Source: Rhodospirillales bacterium (lineage in GTDB: Bacteria > Pseudomonadota > Alphaproteobacteria > ATCC43930 > CGMCC-115725). From it: a DNA stretch of 44,080 nt. The stretch's first letter is position 1. Each line of letters begins with the position of its first letter. Made by a program: the position numbers and the translations under genes. The notes under the pieces were generated by a model. The model worked only from the letters and a program-made list of their open reading frames with translations, did not search any database and was not told the origin of the DNA. The stretch covers positions 1 to 44,080 of the forward strand of contig JAQGIC010000117.1 of assembly GCA_028288725.1 (NCBI GenBank), in the 5' to 3' direction. This document shows, in pieces, positions 24,709 to 32,861 of the stretch.

Positions 24709-25899
24709 ATGTTCAAGCCGCTCGCCGGGCTGCGCGTCCTGGATTTCACCAAGGTGCTGGCCGGCCCGCTCTGCACCCAGTATCTGGGCGACATGGGGGC
24801 CGAGATCATCAAGGTCGAGCCGGCCGAGATCGGCGACGAGACCCGCCGCTGGCCGCCGTTCCGCGAGGGCCAGGGCGCGGTGTTCCTGAGCGTGAACCGC
24901 AACAAGCAGAGCCTGGCGGTCGATCTGAAGACGGCGGAGGGACGCGAGATCGTCCATCGCCTGGTCCCGACCGTCGACATCGTGGTCGAAAGCTATGGCA
25001 CAGGCGTGACCGACCGGCTGGGCATCGATTATGCGACGCTGAAGGCGCTGAAGCCCGATCTGATCTATTGCAGCATTTCCGGCTTCGGCCGGACCGGCCC
25101 GCGCGCGAACAGCCTCGGTTACGACGTCATCCTGCAGGCATTCAGCGGGGTCATGAGCCTGACCGGCGAAAAGGGCGGCGGCCCGATCCGCAGCCCGATC
25201 TCGCCGATCGACCAGACGACGGGACTGCATGCCTTCTCCGGCATTCTGGCGGCGTTGCTGCAGCGGGGCGCCACCGGCAAGGGCACGCAGCTCGAAGTGT
25301 CGCTATTCGAAACCGCCGTGGGCTTCCTCGGCTATAATCTGCAGAGCTTCTGGGAAAAGGGCGTGCAGCCGGAGAAATGCGGCTCCGGCCATGAATCGCT
25401 CTGCCCCTATCAAGCGTTCGAGGCGAGCGACGCCCCGCTGATGATCGGCATCGCCAACGACAATCTCTGGCGCCGCTTCTGCCGCGCCGTGGGCCGCGAG
25501 GAACTGATCGAGGATCCCCGTTTTCGCACCAACCCCGACCGGGTCGCGCATTTCGCCGAGACCGTCGCGACCGTGCAGGCGATCGTCGAGACGCGGCCGC
25601 GCGACGAATGGACGGCATTGCTGACGGGGTTGGGCGTGCCCTGCGCCCCGATCAACAGCTTGCAGGAAATGCTCCATGATCCCCACACCATCGCGCGCGG
25701 CATCGTGCTGGACTACCAACATCCGACGCTCGGGCCGATGAAGGGCATCGCGCACCCGATCGTGTTCGACGGCGCGCCTCGTACGGTCGAGACCGCGCCT
25801 CCGCTCCACGGCGAGCATACGCGACAGATACTCGCCAAAGCGGGTTACAGCGAAGCCTCTATCGATGGGATGATTTCGAACGCGGTGGTCGTCGGCTGA
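24709..25899 (+). CDS. Class III CoA-transferase (CaiB/BaiF/Frc family)
   Basis: A 396-residue enzyme that moves CoA from a donor thioester to a free carboxylic acid. Seen: PLAGLRVLDFTKVLAGPLCTQYLGD-type N-terminus, GAEIIKVEP, RNKQSLAVDLKTAEGR, GFGRTGPRANSLGYD, and the catalytic aspartate Asp168 in SPIDQTTGLHA, then KGTQLEVSLFETAV and the late VPCAPINSLQEMLHDPH. Length is normal. ATG 24709 follows AGGGAGGGA at good spacing; an earlier ATG at 24664 falls inside the operator and is disfavoured. It probably activates the acid degraded by the divergent operon. Formyl-CoA, carnitine and itaconate transferases belong to the same family. Confidence 0.9.
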   Translation: MFKPLAGLRVLDFTKVLAGPLCTQYLGDMGAEIIKVEPAEIGDETRRWPPFREGQGAVFLSVNRNKQSLAVDLKTAEGREIVHRLVPTVDIVVESYGTGVTDRLGIDYATLKALKPDLIYCSISGFGRTGPRANSLGYDVILQAFSGVMSLTGEKGGGPIRSPISPIDQTTGLHAFSGILAALLQRGATGKGTQLEVSLFETAVGFLGYNLQSFWEKGVQPEKCGSGHESLCPYQAFEASDAPLMIGIANDNLWRRFCRAVGREELIEDPRFRTNPDRVAHFAETVATVQAIVETRPRDEWTALLTGLGVPCAPINSLQEMLHDPHTIARGIVLDYQHPTLGPMKGIAHPIVFDGAPRTVETAPPLHGEHTRQILAKAGYSEASIDGMISNAVVVG

Positions 25900-25920
25900 G
25901 CTGACTTTCCATGCACCAAT

Positions 25921-25971
25921 GATGCCGGTTACCCCTGTCCATTCCGCTTTGCTTTGTCACTCTACAAGCCC
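25921..25971 (+). repeat. 51-bp direct repeat, copy A
   Basis: Matches 37599-37649 in the same orientation at 44 of 51 positions without gaps, the best block being CCCTGTCCATTCCG. The two copies bracket an 11.6-kb segment. Copy A is directly followed by IS-like 22-bp repeats. Probably the scar of a mobile element end. Confidence 0.6.
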
Positions 25972-25976
25972 TGTCG

Positions 25977-26077
25977 GTTGACAGATCAAACCGGACCAAC
26001 GAACCGCTAAGTCAATGATCTACATGGACCCCGTTGACACATAAAACCGGACTACGTTGACAAATATAACTGGACTG
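25977..26077 (+). repeat. Iterated 22-bp repeats, probable IS end (IS21-like)
   Basis: Three clear copies of the pattern GTTGACANATNAAACCGGAC start at 25977, 26033 and 26056, and a degenerate fourth may start near 26010. The last three are spaced exactly 23 bp. Iterated terminal repeats of this kind are known as transposase-binding sites in IS21-family elements. No transposase gene remains nearby, so this is a relic or a solo end. The family name is tentative. Confidence 0.45.
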
Positions 26078-26099
26078 GTTACCGGGCCGGTATCGGCGG

Positions 26100-26265
26100 C
26101 GATGCGCGGCGGACACGTTCCAGAACATGTTCGCGGAATGCCACGTTGAATGAACCTGCCCCAGTTGCCGGGCTCGATGATACTGCCCTCGGCGAGGAGG
26201 GCAGGAAGGGCGTGGAAGAATGTCGTCGATTTATGGCCCGTCGCCTTGACGGGCGTGCGATGCCG
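26100..26265 (-). pseudogene. Degraded ORF fragment (DUF2441-like)
   Basis: On the minus strand one frame reads coherently as HKSTTFFHALPALLAEGS followed by IIEPGNWGRFIQ, then loses sense. A neighbouring frame continues plausibly as NVAFREHVLERVRRA, so a frameshift seems to split it. The GS-I-I-PGNWGR pattern recalls the DUF2441 family. No start codon fits. Interpretation by eye only. Confidence 0.35.
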
Positions 26266-26269
26266 CTCA

Positions 26270-26459
26270 GACGATCAAGCGTGGTATTAAGATCGTCGAA
26301 ATCCTAAACGGTACCGCCGCCTATTGCCTCAATCACCGGGGCGGGAATCGTGCCGGCCGCGACGATCTCATCGACCTCCTCAACGGTGCAACTGAGATAC
26401 GCTGCGACGCCCTCGCGGCTGAGGAAAAGGGGATATCGATCGCGTTTTCTCGGGCTGCC
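26270..26459 (-). pseudogene. Relic of an AlpA/excisionase-like HTH protein
   Basis: Between stops at 26460-26462 and 26304-26306 the minus strand encodes RYPLFLSREGVAAYL, then TVEEVDEIVAAGTIP, the usual form of a small phage-type helix-turn-helix protein. After the in-frame TAG the same frame continues DFDDLNTTLDRL, the expected end of such a domain. There is no start codon, and there is an internal stop, so it is broken. Confidence 0.4.
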
Positions 26460-26605
26460 CTATCTCTCTCGCTCGTATCGACCCACTCCGCCGCCTCACG
26501 GGTGACGAAACCAGAACCCCGGCAAAGCTTGCATTCCATATCGGCGGCCGCATCGCCCGTAAGTGCGTGCAGAGGCCACGGACATGGCGTTCGCGCTTCG
26601 GTCAT
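26333..26605 (-). pseudogene. Small zinc-ribbon-like ORF, probably frameshifted
   Basis: From ATG 26605 the frame reads MTEARTPCPWPLHAL and then CKLCRGSGFVTREAAEWV, a CxxCxGxG motif as in small treble-clef or DnaJ-like zinc ribbons of mobile cassettes. After about residue 38 the sequence becomes arginine- and serine-rich and overlaps the HTH relic in another frame. The gene probably ended near there and is now fused out of frame. Function unknown. Confidence 0.35.
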
Positions 26606-26886
26606 TTTTCGTCGCGTCCGGGTTGCGGATGGCCACCATCTAGGTTGCCGACAATCGACCATCCGGCTTCGCTATAGGGCGGCTTTGAAAACCGAAAAGC
26701 GTCAAATTTCGGCGCGTGTTCGCCGGTCAGGACAATAGTCGGGAAATATTCAGGTCCGGGCGACATTGAGTGGCCAGATTCCGTTCCAGCAAACATCGGC
26801 GTGCTGACAATTCATCGAAATATTCCACCTTTGGCAATTAGCGGGCTCAACCTGAAGCAAGCGCCTCGAGACGGGCGACCGGCACG

Positions 26887-26915
26887 TTGACAGCCTGGGA
26901 GGAATGCTCTTTAAT
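26887..26915 (+). promoter_or_regulatory. Candidate sigma-70 promoter of the cytochrome oxidase operon
   Basis: TTGACA at 26887-26892, an exact 17-base spacer, and TTTAAT at 26910-26915. Transcription would start near 26922, about 220 bp before coxM, giving a long untranslated leader. It is the best promoter match in the 25.9-27.1 kb gap. The rest of the gap from 26920 to 27141 shows no gene. Confidence 0.5.
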
Positions 26916-27141
26916 GATGCAATCTGTTATACGGTCGCTGAATGGTGGACCCAATTATAAATTTTGACCGGCATCCAATGAGTGGTGCGGGTTCCCGGGG
27001 AGTGTGACGACCGGGGTCGACCACCGTGCAAAGCCATCATCTCGCCGCACATTGCCGCTGATGTGAAGAGATTTATGGGATCGGCAGGAGCAGCCGCCTT
27101 TTAGTTCATTTCTTTATCCTTCAGAGAGAGGATAGAACGAG

Positions 27142-27975
27142 ATGGCTACAGCGCGTGTACTGGTGTTGATCGCGATTGGCTCGGTGATGTTCCACCTTCT
27201 GAGCCCGTGGTGGTTCACGCCGATCGCCTCGAACTGGCGATACATCGACGACACGGTCAACATCACGTTCTGGATTACCGGGATCGTTTTTACGATCGTC
27301 GTGCTGTTCACGGCCTTTTGCGTGCTGCGGTTCCGCCACCAGGCGGGCCGTCAGGCGGCCTACGAGCCGGAAAACAAGAAGCTGGAATGGTGGCTCGCGA
27401 TCGGCACCGCGATCGGCGTCGCGGCCATGCTGACCCCCGGCCTGTTCGTCTGGAACGAGTTCGTCACGGTCCCGCAGGAGGCGACCGCGATCGAGATCGT
27501 CGGGCAGCAGTGGCAATGGGCCTTCCGCCTGCCCGGCAAAACGGGCCGGCTCGGCACCTCCGATATTCGCTTCGTCAGCGACGGCAATCCCCTGGGCTTG
27601 AACCCGAAGGATCCCGATGTCCAAGGCAACGTCGTGATCCAGGGCGACGACCTGCACCTGCCGGTCGACAAGCCGGTCCGGGTCCTACTGCGCTCCATCG
27701 ACGTCGTCCACGATTTCTTCGTGCCGGAATTCCGGGCGAAGATGGACCTGGTGCCGGGGCTGGTCACCCGGTTCTGGTTCACCCCGACCCGAACCGGGAC
27801 ATTCGAGATTCTCTGCGCCGGCTTTTGCGGCGTCGGGCACGCGCAGATGCGCGGTAATGTCGTGATCGATACCGAGAGCGACTATCAGACCTGGCTGCAG
27901 AAGCAGCAGACCTTTGCCCAGTCGCAGGTCCAGAAGAACAAGAAGCTTGCCGAGAACGAGGAAACCGCACGATGA
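27142..27975 (+). CDS. coxM: Cytochrome c oxidase subunit II (CuA subunit)
   Basis: A 277-residue membrane-anchored subunit that takes electrons from cytochrome c through the binuclear CuA centre. Two N-terminal hydrophobic segments (about 5-20 and 40-62, then 85-105) precede the cupredoxin domain. QQWQWAFRLPG is the aromatic electron-entry patch. The CuA ligands are His in VHDFFVPEF and CAGFCGVGHAQM (C-x3-C-x3-H-x2-M). No CxxCH heme c motif is fused, so a separate cytochrome c is needed. Order and content of the operon resemble the alternative oxidase coxMNOP of Bradyrhizobium, hence the symbol; ctaC would be the general name. Confidence 0.9.
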   Translation: MATARVLVLIAIGSVMFHLLSPWWFTPIASNWRYIDDTVNITFWITGIVFTIVVLFTAFCVLRFRHQAGRQAAYEPENKKLEWWLAIGTAIGVAAMLTPGLFVWNEFVTVPQEATAIEIVGQQWQWAFRLPGKTGRLGTSDIRFVSDGNPLGLNPKDPDVQGNVVIQGDDLHLPVDKPVRVLLRSIDVVHDFFVPEFRAKMDLVPGLVTRFWFTPTRTGTFEILCAGFCGVGHAQMRGNVVIDTESDYQTWLQKQQTFAQSQVQKNKKLAENEETAR

Positions 27976-28019
27976 GCCTCGTTTGAGTCTCGTCGGAAGA
28001 ACAAGATGAGGGCGTTCCG

Positions 28020-29780
28020 ATGGTCGATGTCGTACGCGGTGCGGGCGGGCTCGTGCCGGCTGCCGAAGTCGAAGATGTCGAGCTCTACCATCCGAAGAGC
28101 TGGCTGACGAAATATGTCTTCTGCCAGGATGCTAAAGTCATTGCGATCCAGTATTCGCTGACGGCGACGGCGATTGGCCTGGTGGCGTTGGTGCTGTCTT
28201 GGCTGATGCGGCTCCAGCTGGCGTTTCCCGGCTATTTTTCCTTCATCCAGGCCGAAAATTATTACCAGTTCATCACGATGCACGGCATGATCATGGTGAT
28301 CTACCTGCTCACCGCGCTGTTTCTGGGCGGCTTCGGCAATTATCTCATCCCCCTGATGGTCGGCGCCCGCGACATGGTCTTTCCCTATGTCAACATGCTG
28401 AGCTATTGGATCTATCTGCTTGCCGTGCTCGTGCTGGTGTCGAGCTTCTTCGTGCCGGGCGGGCCGACCGGCGCCGGCTGGACGCTCTATCCGCCACAGG
28501 CCATCCTCTCGGGCACGCCAGGGCGAGACTGGGGCATCATCGTGATGCTGGTCTCGCTGATCCTGTTCATCATCGGCTTCACCATGGGTGGGCTGAACTA
28601 TGTCGTGACCGTGCTGCAGGGCCGGGCGCGCGGCATGACGCTGATGCGCCTGCCCTTGACGGTATGGGGCATCTTCACCGCCACCGTGATGGCGCTCTTG
28701 GCCTTCCCCGCCCTATTTGTCGGCGCCGTGATGATGCTGTTCGACCGGCTGCTCGGCACCAGCTTCTTCATGCCGAGCCTCGTCGAGCTCGGACAGCGTT
28801 CGCAATACGGTGGCGGCAGCCCGATCCTGTGGCAGCACCTGTTCTGGTTCTTCGGCCATCCGGAAGTCTACATCGTGGCATTGCCGGCCTTCGGCATCGT
28901 GTCCGACCTGATCAGCACCCATGCCCGGAAGAACATCTTCGGCTATCGCATGATGGTGTGGGCGATCGTCGGCATCGGCGCGCTCAGCTTCGTGGTCTGG
29001 GCGCATCATATGTATGTGAGCGGCATGAACCCGAATTTCGGGTTCTTCTTCGCCACCACCACGCTCATCATCGCGATCCCGACGGCGCTCAAGGTCTATA
29101 ACTGGGTGCTGACCCTGTGGCGGGGCGACATCCATCTGACGGTCCCGATGCTGTTCGCGCTCGCCTTCATCGTGACCTTCGTGAACGGCGGGCTGACCGG
29201 CCTGTTTCTCGGCAATGTGGTCGTGGACGTGCCGCTGTCGGGCACCATGTTCGTCGTCGCCCATTTCCATATGGTGATGGGCGTCGCACCGATCCTCGTG
29301 GTGTTCGGCGGGATCTACCACTGGTATCCGAAGGTCACCGGGCGGATGCTCGACGACACGCTCGGCAGGCTGCATTTCTGGGTCACGTTCCTCGGCGCCT
29401 ATGCCATCTTCTTCCCGATGCATTATCTGGGACTGCAGGGCGTGCCCCGGCGGTATTACGAACTGGGCCAGACCGCCTTCATCCCGCCCTCGGTCGCGAC
29501 GCTGAACGTCTTCATCACGGTCGCCGCATTGATCGTCGGCGCCGCCCAGATGGTGTTCCTGTTCAATCTGGTCCGTAGCCTGTCCCACGGCAAGGAAGCC
29601 GGCGGCAATCCATGGAACGCCACCACGCTCGAATGGCAGACGCCGCAGACGCCGCCGGCCCACGGCAATTGGGGCAAGGAGCTGCCGGTGGTCTATCGCT
29701 GGGCCTACGACTACAGTGTGCCGGGCGCCGATCGCGACTTCGTGCCGCAGAACCAGCCCGCGATCGTCCGGTCGGCCTAG
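28020..29780 (+). CDS. coxN: Cytochrome c oxidase subunit I
   Basis: A 586-residue catalytic subunit with about twelve transmembrane helices. Heme and copper ligands are visible: His in ITMHGMIMVIYL, the CuB/cross-link motif WFFGHPEVYIV with the D-channel Glu and the Tyr, WAHHMYVSGMN, and HFHMVMG with the two heme-ligand histidines. The K-channel lysine is kept in IAIPTALKVYNW. The TTTLI preceding it differs from the more common SATM. This is an aa3-type (A family) proton-pumping oxidase. It starts 44 bp after coxM with GAGGGCG as ribosome site. Confidence 0.93.
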   Translation: MVDVVRGAGGLVPAAEVEDVELYHPKSWLTKYVFCQDAKVIAIQYSLTATAIGLVALVLSWLMRLQLAFPGYFSFIQAENYYQFITMHGMIMVIYLLTALFLGGFGNYLIPLMVGARDMVFPYVNMLSYWIYLLAVLVLVSSFFVPGGPTGAGWTLYPPQAILSGTPGRDWGIIVMLVSLILFIIGFTMGGLNYVVTVLQGRARGMTLMRLPLTVWGIFTATVMALLAFPALFVGAVMMLFDRLLGTSFFMPSLVELGQRSQYGGGSPILWQHLFWFFGHPEVYIVALPAFGIVSDLISTHARKNIFGYRMMVWAIVGIGALSFVVWAHHMYVSGMNPNFGFFFATTTLIIAIPTALKVYNWVLTLWRGDIHLTVPMLFALAFIVTFVNGGLTGLFLGNVVVDVPLSGTMFVVAHFHMVMGVAPILVVFGGIYHWYPKVTGRMLDDTLGRLHFWVTFLGAYAIFFPMHYLGLQGVPRRYYELGQTAFIPPSVATLNVFITVAALIVGAAQMVFLFNLVRSLSHGKEAGGNPWNATTLEWQTPQTPPAHGNWGKELPVVYRWAYDYSVPGADRDFVPQNQPAIVRSA

Positions 29781-29790
29781 GAAGCGGGCG

Positions 29791-30495
29791 ATGAGCATCA
29801 TCGTTCTGTTCCTGGCGGTGATCGCGGCCATCATCGTCTGGTGGCTGTCCCGGCAGCGGCTGGCCGCCAAGCCCTGGCTGGAGGAAGGCGCGCTCGGCGA
29901 TTTCCCGGGTACCGGCGCGCTCGCTCTGCCTCCGGCCCAGATCGGCCTGGGCGTGTTCTTGGCCGTCGTCGGCTCGCTGTTCGCGCTGCTGATGAGCGCC
30001 TATTCCATGCGCATGGGCATAATCGACGGCAAGCCGCTGCCGGCACCGCAGATTCTTTGGCTGAACACGGGCGTGCTGGTCCTGAGCAGTGCCGCACTCC
30101 AAGGGGCGCAGCTCGCCGCGAAGAGGGGCGACCTGGGTGGCACCCGGGCCGGCCTGTTCGCCGCGGCAGCCCTGGCGCTGGCCTTCCTGGTCGGGCAGCT
30201 CCTGGCTTGGCGCCGGCTGGCAGCCGCCGGCTTTCTCCTGTCCGGCAACCCGGCCAGCTCCTTCTTCTACCTGATCACGGGGATCCATGGCCTGCATCTG
30301 GTCGGTGGCATCGTCGCCCTGGGCCGGATGAACGCTCGGGCGTGGAGCGGCAACCGGGCGGCCGACCTGCGGCCGGGGGTCGGTCTATGTACCGTCTACT
30401 GGCATTTCATGCTTGTGCTTTGGCTGGTTCTATTCGGTCTGCTGACGCGCGGCGGCGACGATTTCCTCGCCATCTGCCGCTCGCTGGCTGCGTAA
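29791..30495 (+). CDS. coxO: Cytochrome c oxidase subunit III-like protein (first copy)
   Basis: A 234-residue membrane protein with about six or seven hydrophobic helices. The subunit III signature is FFYLITGIHGLHLVGGIV, followed by VYWHFMLVLWLVLFGLL. The N-terminal third is unlike ordinary subunit III, with a long first hydrophobic anchor. Starts at ATG 29791, ten bases after coxN. It is one of two adjacent subunit III homologs, as reported for CoxO and CoxP. Confidence 0.8.
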   Translation: MSIIVLFLAVIAAIIVWWLSRQRLAAKPWLEEGALGDFPGTGALALPPAQIGLGVFLAVVGSLFALLMSAYSMRMGIIDGKPLPAPQILWLNTGVLVLSSAALQGAQLAAKRGDLGGTRAGLFAAAALALAFLVGQLLAWRRLAAAGFLLSGNPASSFFYLITGIHGLHLVGGIVALGRMNARAWSGNRAADLRPGVGLCTVYWHFMLVLWLVLFGLLTRGGDDFLAICRSLAA

Positions 30496-30510
30496 GGGGG
30501 CGATGGACAG

Positions 30511-31236
30511 ATGATGGATCGCGCAGCGTCGAGCACTCTGGGAGACGCCCGCGCCCGGCCGCCTGGCTGGCGCGGCGTCGCCGACGACTGGTCCTCGGAC
30601 CAGCGGGCGTTCAAGAACGTCTCCTGGGGTAAGGTCATGATGTGGATCTTCCTCCTCAGCGACACCTTCATCTTCAGCTGCTTCCTGCTGTCCTACATGA
30701 CCGTGCGCATGTCCACGACGGCGCCCTGGCCGAACCCCAGCGAGGTCTTTGCCCTGGAGATCGGCGGCAAGCCGATCCCGCTTATCCTGATCGCGATCAT
30801 GACCTTCATCTTGATCAGCAGCAGCGGGACGATGGCCATGGCCGTCAATTTCGGCTATCGCCGCGAGCGCCGCACGACCGCCCTCCTGATGCTGGCGACC
30901 GCCGCCTTCGGCGCCAGCTTCGTCGGCATGCAGGCGTTCGAATGGACCAAGCTGATCGGCGAAGGCGTGCGGCCTTGGGGTAACCCCTGGGGCGCCTATC
31001 AGTTCGGCTCTTCCTTCTTCATGATCACCGGCTTTCACGGCACCCATGTGACAATCGGCGTGATCTTCCTGCTCATCATGGCGCACAAGGTGTGGCGGGG
31101 TGATTTCGACCGCGAAAGGCGAGGCTTTTTCACGAGCCGCAAGGGCCATTACGAGATCGTTGAAATCACCGGGCTCTACTGGCACTTCGTCGACTTGGTA
31201 TGGGTCTTCATCTTCGCGTTTTTCTACCTCTGGTGA
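30511..31236 (+). CDS. coxP: Cytochrome c oxidase subunit III (second copy)
   Basis: A 241-residue membrane protein. SSFFMITGFHGTHVTIGVIF and GLYWHFVDLVWVFIFAFFYLW are the classical subunit III motifs. The N-terminal about 30 residues are hydrophilic and carry WSSDQRAFKNVSWGKVMMW. It starts 15 bp after coxO. Subunit III stabilises subunit I and the D-channel entry. Confidence 0.87.
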   Translation: MMDRAASSTLGDARARPPGWRGVADDWSSDQRAFKNVSWGKVMMWIFLLSDTFIFSCFLLSYMTVRMSTTAPWPNPSEVFALEIGGKPIPLILIAIMTFILISSSGTMAMAVNFGYRRERRTTALLMLATAAFGASFVGMQAFEWTKLIGEGVRPWGNPWGAYQFGSSFFMITGFHGTHVTIGVIFLLIMAHKVWRGDFDRERRGFFTSRKGHYEIVEITGLYWHFVDLVWVFIFAFFYLW

Positions 31237-31246
31237 GGGCGAAACC

Positions 31247-31606
31247 ATGAATCAGGCCACCGTGCACGCACCGGCGCACGCCGCCGCACACGCCACCGTG
31301 CCGCAGCATTCGATCAAGCTCTACCTCATGGTCTGGGGCTGGCTGTTCGTGCTCAGCACCTGTTCCTACCTCGTCGATTATTTTGGCCTGCAAGGCACGC
31401 TCCGATGGTCCCTGATCCTGCTGTTCATGATCGTGAAGGCGGGCCTGATCGTCGGCGTCTTCATGCATATGGCCTGGGAGCGCCTGGCGCTGATCTACGC
31501 CATCCTGGTCCCTCCGGTCGCCGTACTGGTGTTCGTCGGCATCATGATCTTCGAATCGGACTATACGTTCTTCACCCGCGTGCAGTTCTTCGGGGCGGGC
31601 TCGTGA
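31247..31606 (+). CDS. Cytochrome c oxidase subunit IV (CyoD/CaaD type)
   Basis: A 119-residue small membrane subunit with three hydrophobic helices (about 26-45, 53-73 and 78-100). The motif IVKAGLIVGVFMHMAWER is diagnostic for prokaryotic subunit IV. A His/Ala-rich N-terminus precedes the first helix. ATG 31247 lies ten bases after coxP. It assists CuB assembly in related quinol oxidases. Last gene of the oxidase operon, with its stop 10 bp from the end of the convergent DUF2189 gene. Confidence 0.85.
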   Translation: MNQATVHAPAHAAAHATVPQHSIKLYLMVWGWLFVLSTCSYLVDYFGLQGTLRWSLILLFMIVKAGLIVGVFMHMAWERLALIYAILVPPVAVLVFVGIMIFESDYTFFTRVQFFGAGS

Positions 31607-31616
31607 CCCGGTCCGC

Positions 31617-32480
31617 TCAGCGCGGCACGAGCCGGCGATAGAGGTGCCAGGTGGCGTGCCCCAGCACCGGCAGGACGATGATGAGGCCGACGAAGAGCGG
31701 GATGGCGCCGATCACCAGGCCGGCCACGACGATCGCCCCCCAGAGCGCCATGGGCCCTGGGTTCGCCGCCACCACGCGCAACGACGTCCAGATCGCCGTA
31801 TTCACGCCAATCGGTCGGTCGAGCAGCAGCGGAAATGCGACGACGCTGATCGCCAGGGTCAGGACCGCGAAGATGCAACCGGCTCCGATGCCCAGGCCGA
31901 TCATGCTCCAGCCCGCACCGGTCGCGAACAAATCACAGAGGAACGCCTCGATCGAGGCCGGCGGCGCCGGTCCGAGCGTGACCCTGTAGATGCCTTCGGC
32001 CGCCAAGAGCCAGGCCAGATAGAGTGCGATCAGCAGCAGGCCCAGGAGCAAGATAGCGCCGAACGACGGCGAGCGGAACACGCCGAACGCGTCCGCCCAG
32101 CTGGCGTCGCCCCCTTGTTCGCGCCGATGGCTCATTTCGTAAAGACCCACCGCCGCAAATGGACCGACGAGCGCAAAGCCGGACGCGATGGGAAACAGCA
32201 GCGGCAGCATCTCGTAGTCGAAGGCTAGCCGCTCGAGCACCAGCCCCAGCAACGGATAGAGCAGGCAGAGGAAGATCACGTCGGACCGGTAGGCGCCAAA
32301 ATCGGCGAACCCGCTGGCCAGGACGGCTCTGAGATCCGCCGCGGCGATCCGTCGAACCGGGGGACGGACGGCGTCAAGGGCTCCGCCGGGGCGGTAGACA
32401 GCATGACTCGCCTCGTCCACGGCATAAGCGGCAAGCCGCAGCCGATGTGCGCCCCGGGCCAGCGGATTTCGCATCGTCAT
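31617..32480 (-). CDS. DUF2189 family integral membrane protein (paralog 1)
   Basis: A 287-residue protein with about six hydrophobic helices. Features: ASGFADFGAYRSDVIFLCLLYP, LPLLFPIASGFALVGPFAAVG, YEMSHRREQG, LLLDRPIGVNTAIWTSLRVVAANPGPM-type segment, and the ending HATWHLYRRLVP. These match DUF2189, a family often found near oxidase genes, function unknown. It is the same length as the protein at 32862-33725 and aligns with it without gaps. The gene is convergent with the oxidase operon and divergent from its paralog. Confidence 0.82.
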   Translation of the reverse strand: MTMRNPLARGAHRLRLAAYAVDEASHAVYRPGGALDAVRPPVRRIAAADLRAVLASGFADFGAYRSDVIFLCLLYPLLGLVLERLAFDYEMLPLLFPIASGFALVGPFAAVGLYEMSHRREQGGDASWADAFGVFRSPSFGAILLLGLLLIALYLAWLLAAEGIYRVTLGPAPPASIEAFLCDLFATGAGWSMIGLGIGAGCIFAVLTLAISVVAFPLLLDRPIGVNTAIWTSLRVVAANPGPMALWGAIVVAGLVIGAIPLFVGLIIVLPVLGHATWHLYRRLVPR

Positions 32481-32861
32481 GATGGTCCTCCCGAACCCTT
32501 CGTTCGAGGGGCCGCGGACGAGCCGCCGCCAGGCGCGCGATCCGATCGGCGCTCACGGGATCGGGTCGCGCCCCGATCTCGGAGCATACGCCGACCGCCT
32601 GTCGCACGGGACACCTATATTGCTATGCTCATGGCCGAGCCGGCGCTCCGCGAGGCGAGCCCGAACTCATGTTCACGTCGGCCGGCGCGGCCCGGCCCGA
32701 CGGTCCCAAAATGGCCGCATCCGCATGATTGACGCCGGATGCCGTCGGCGTATACTTTTTGACGTCGGGTTGCGGCTCAAGAAGCGACCGGCGCCGGCCC
32801 CGAAAGCGGCCTCACGCGGCCCCACCGCGACCCCTCGAACCCTGGTTCGGGAGGAAGCCAC
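32481..32861. other. Divergent intergenic region between DUF2189 paralogs (381 bp)
   Basis: No gene is seen. Both genes are preceded by the same leader GGTTCGGGAGGA close to the start (minus-strand copy near 32488-32499, plus-strand copy near 32842-32853), so the duplication included the ribosome-binding region. A plus-strand promoter candidate is TTGACG (32729-32734), 16 bases, TATACT (32751-32756). Confidence 0.5.
32729..32756 (+). promoter_or_regulatory. Candidate promoter of DUF2189 paralog 2
   Basis: TTGACG and TATACT with a 16-base spacer, predicting a start near 32763 and a leader of about 100 bases. No comparable pair is clear for the minus-strand gene. Confidence 0.4.
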
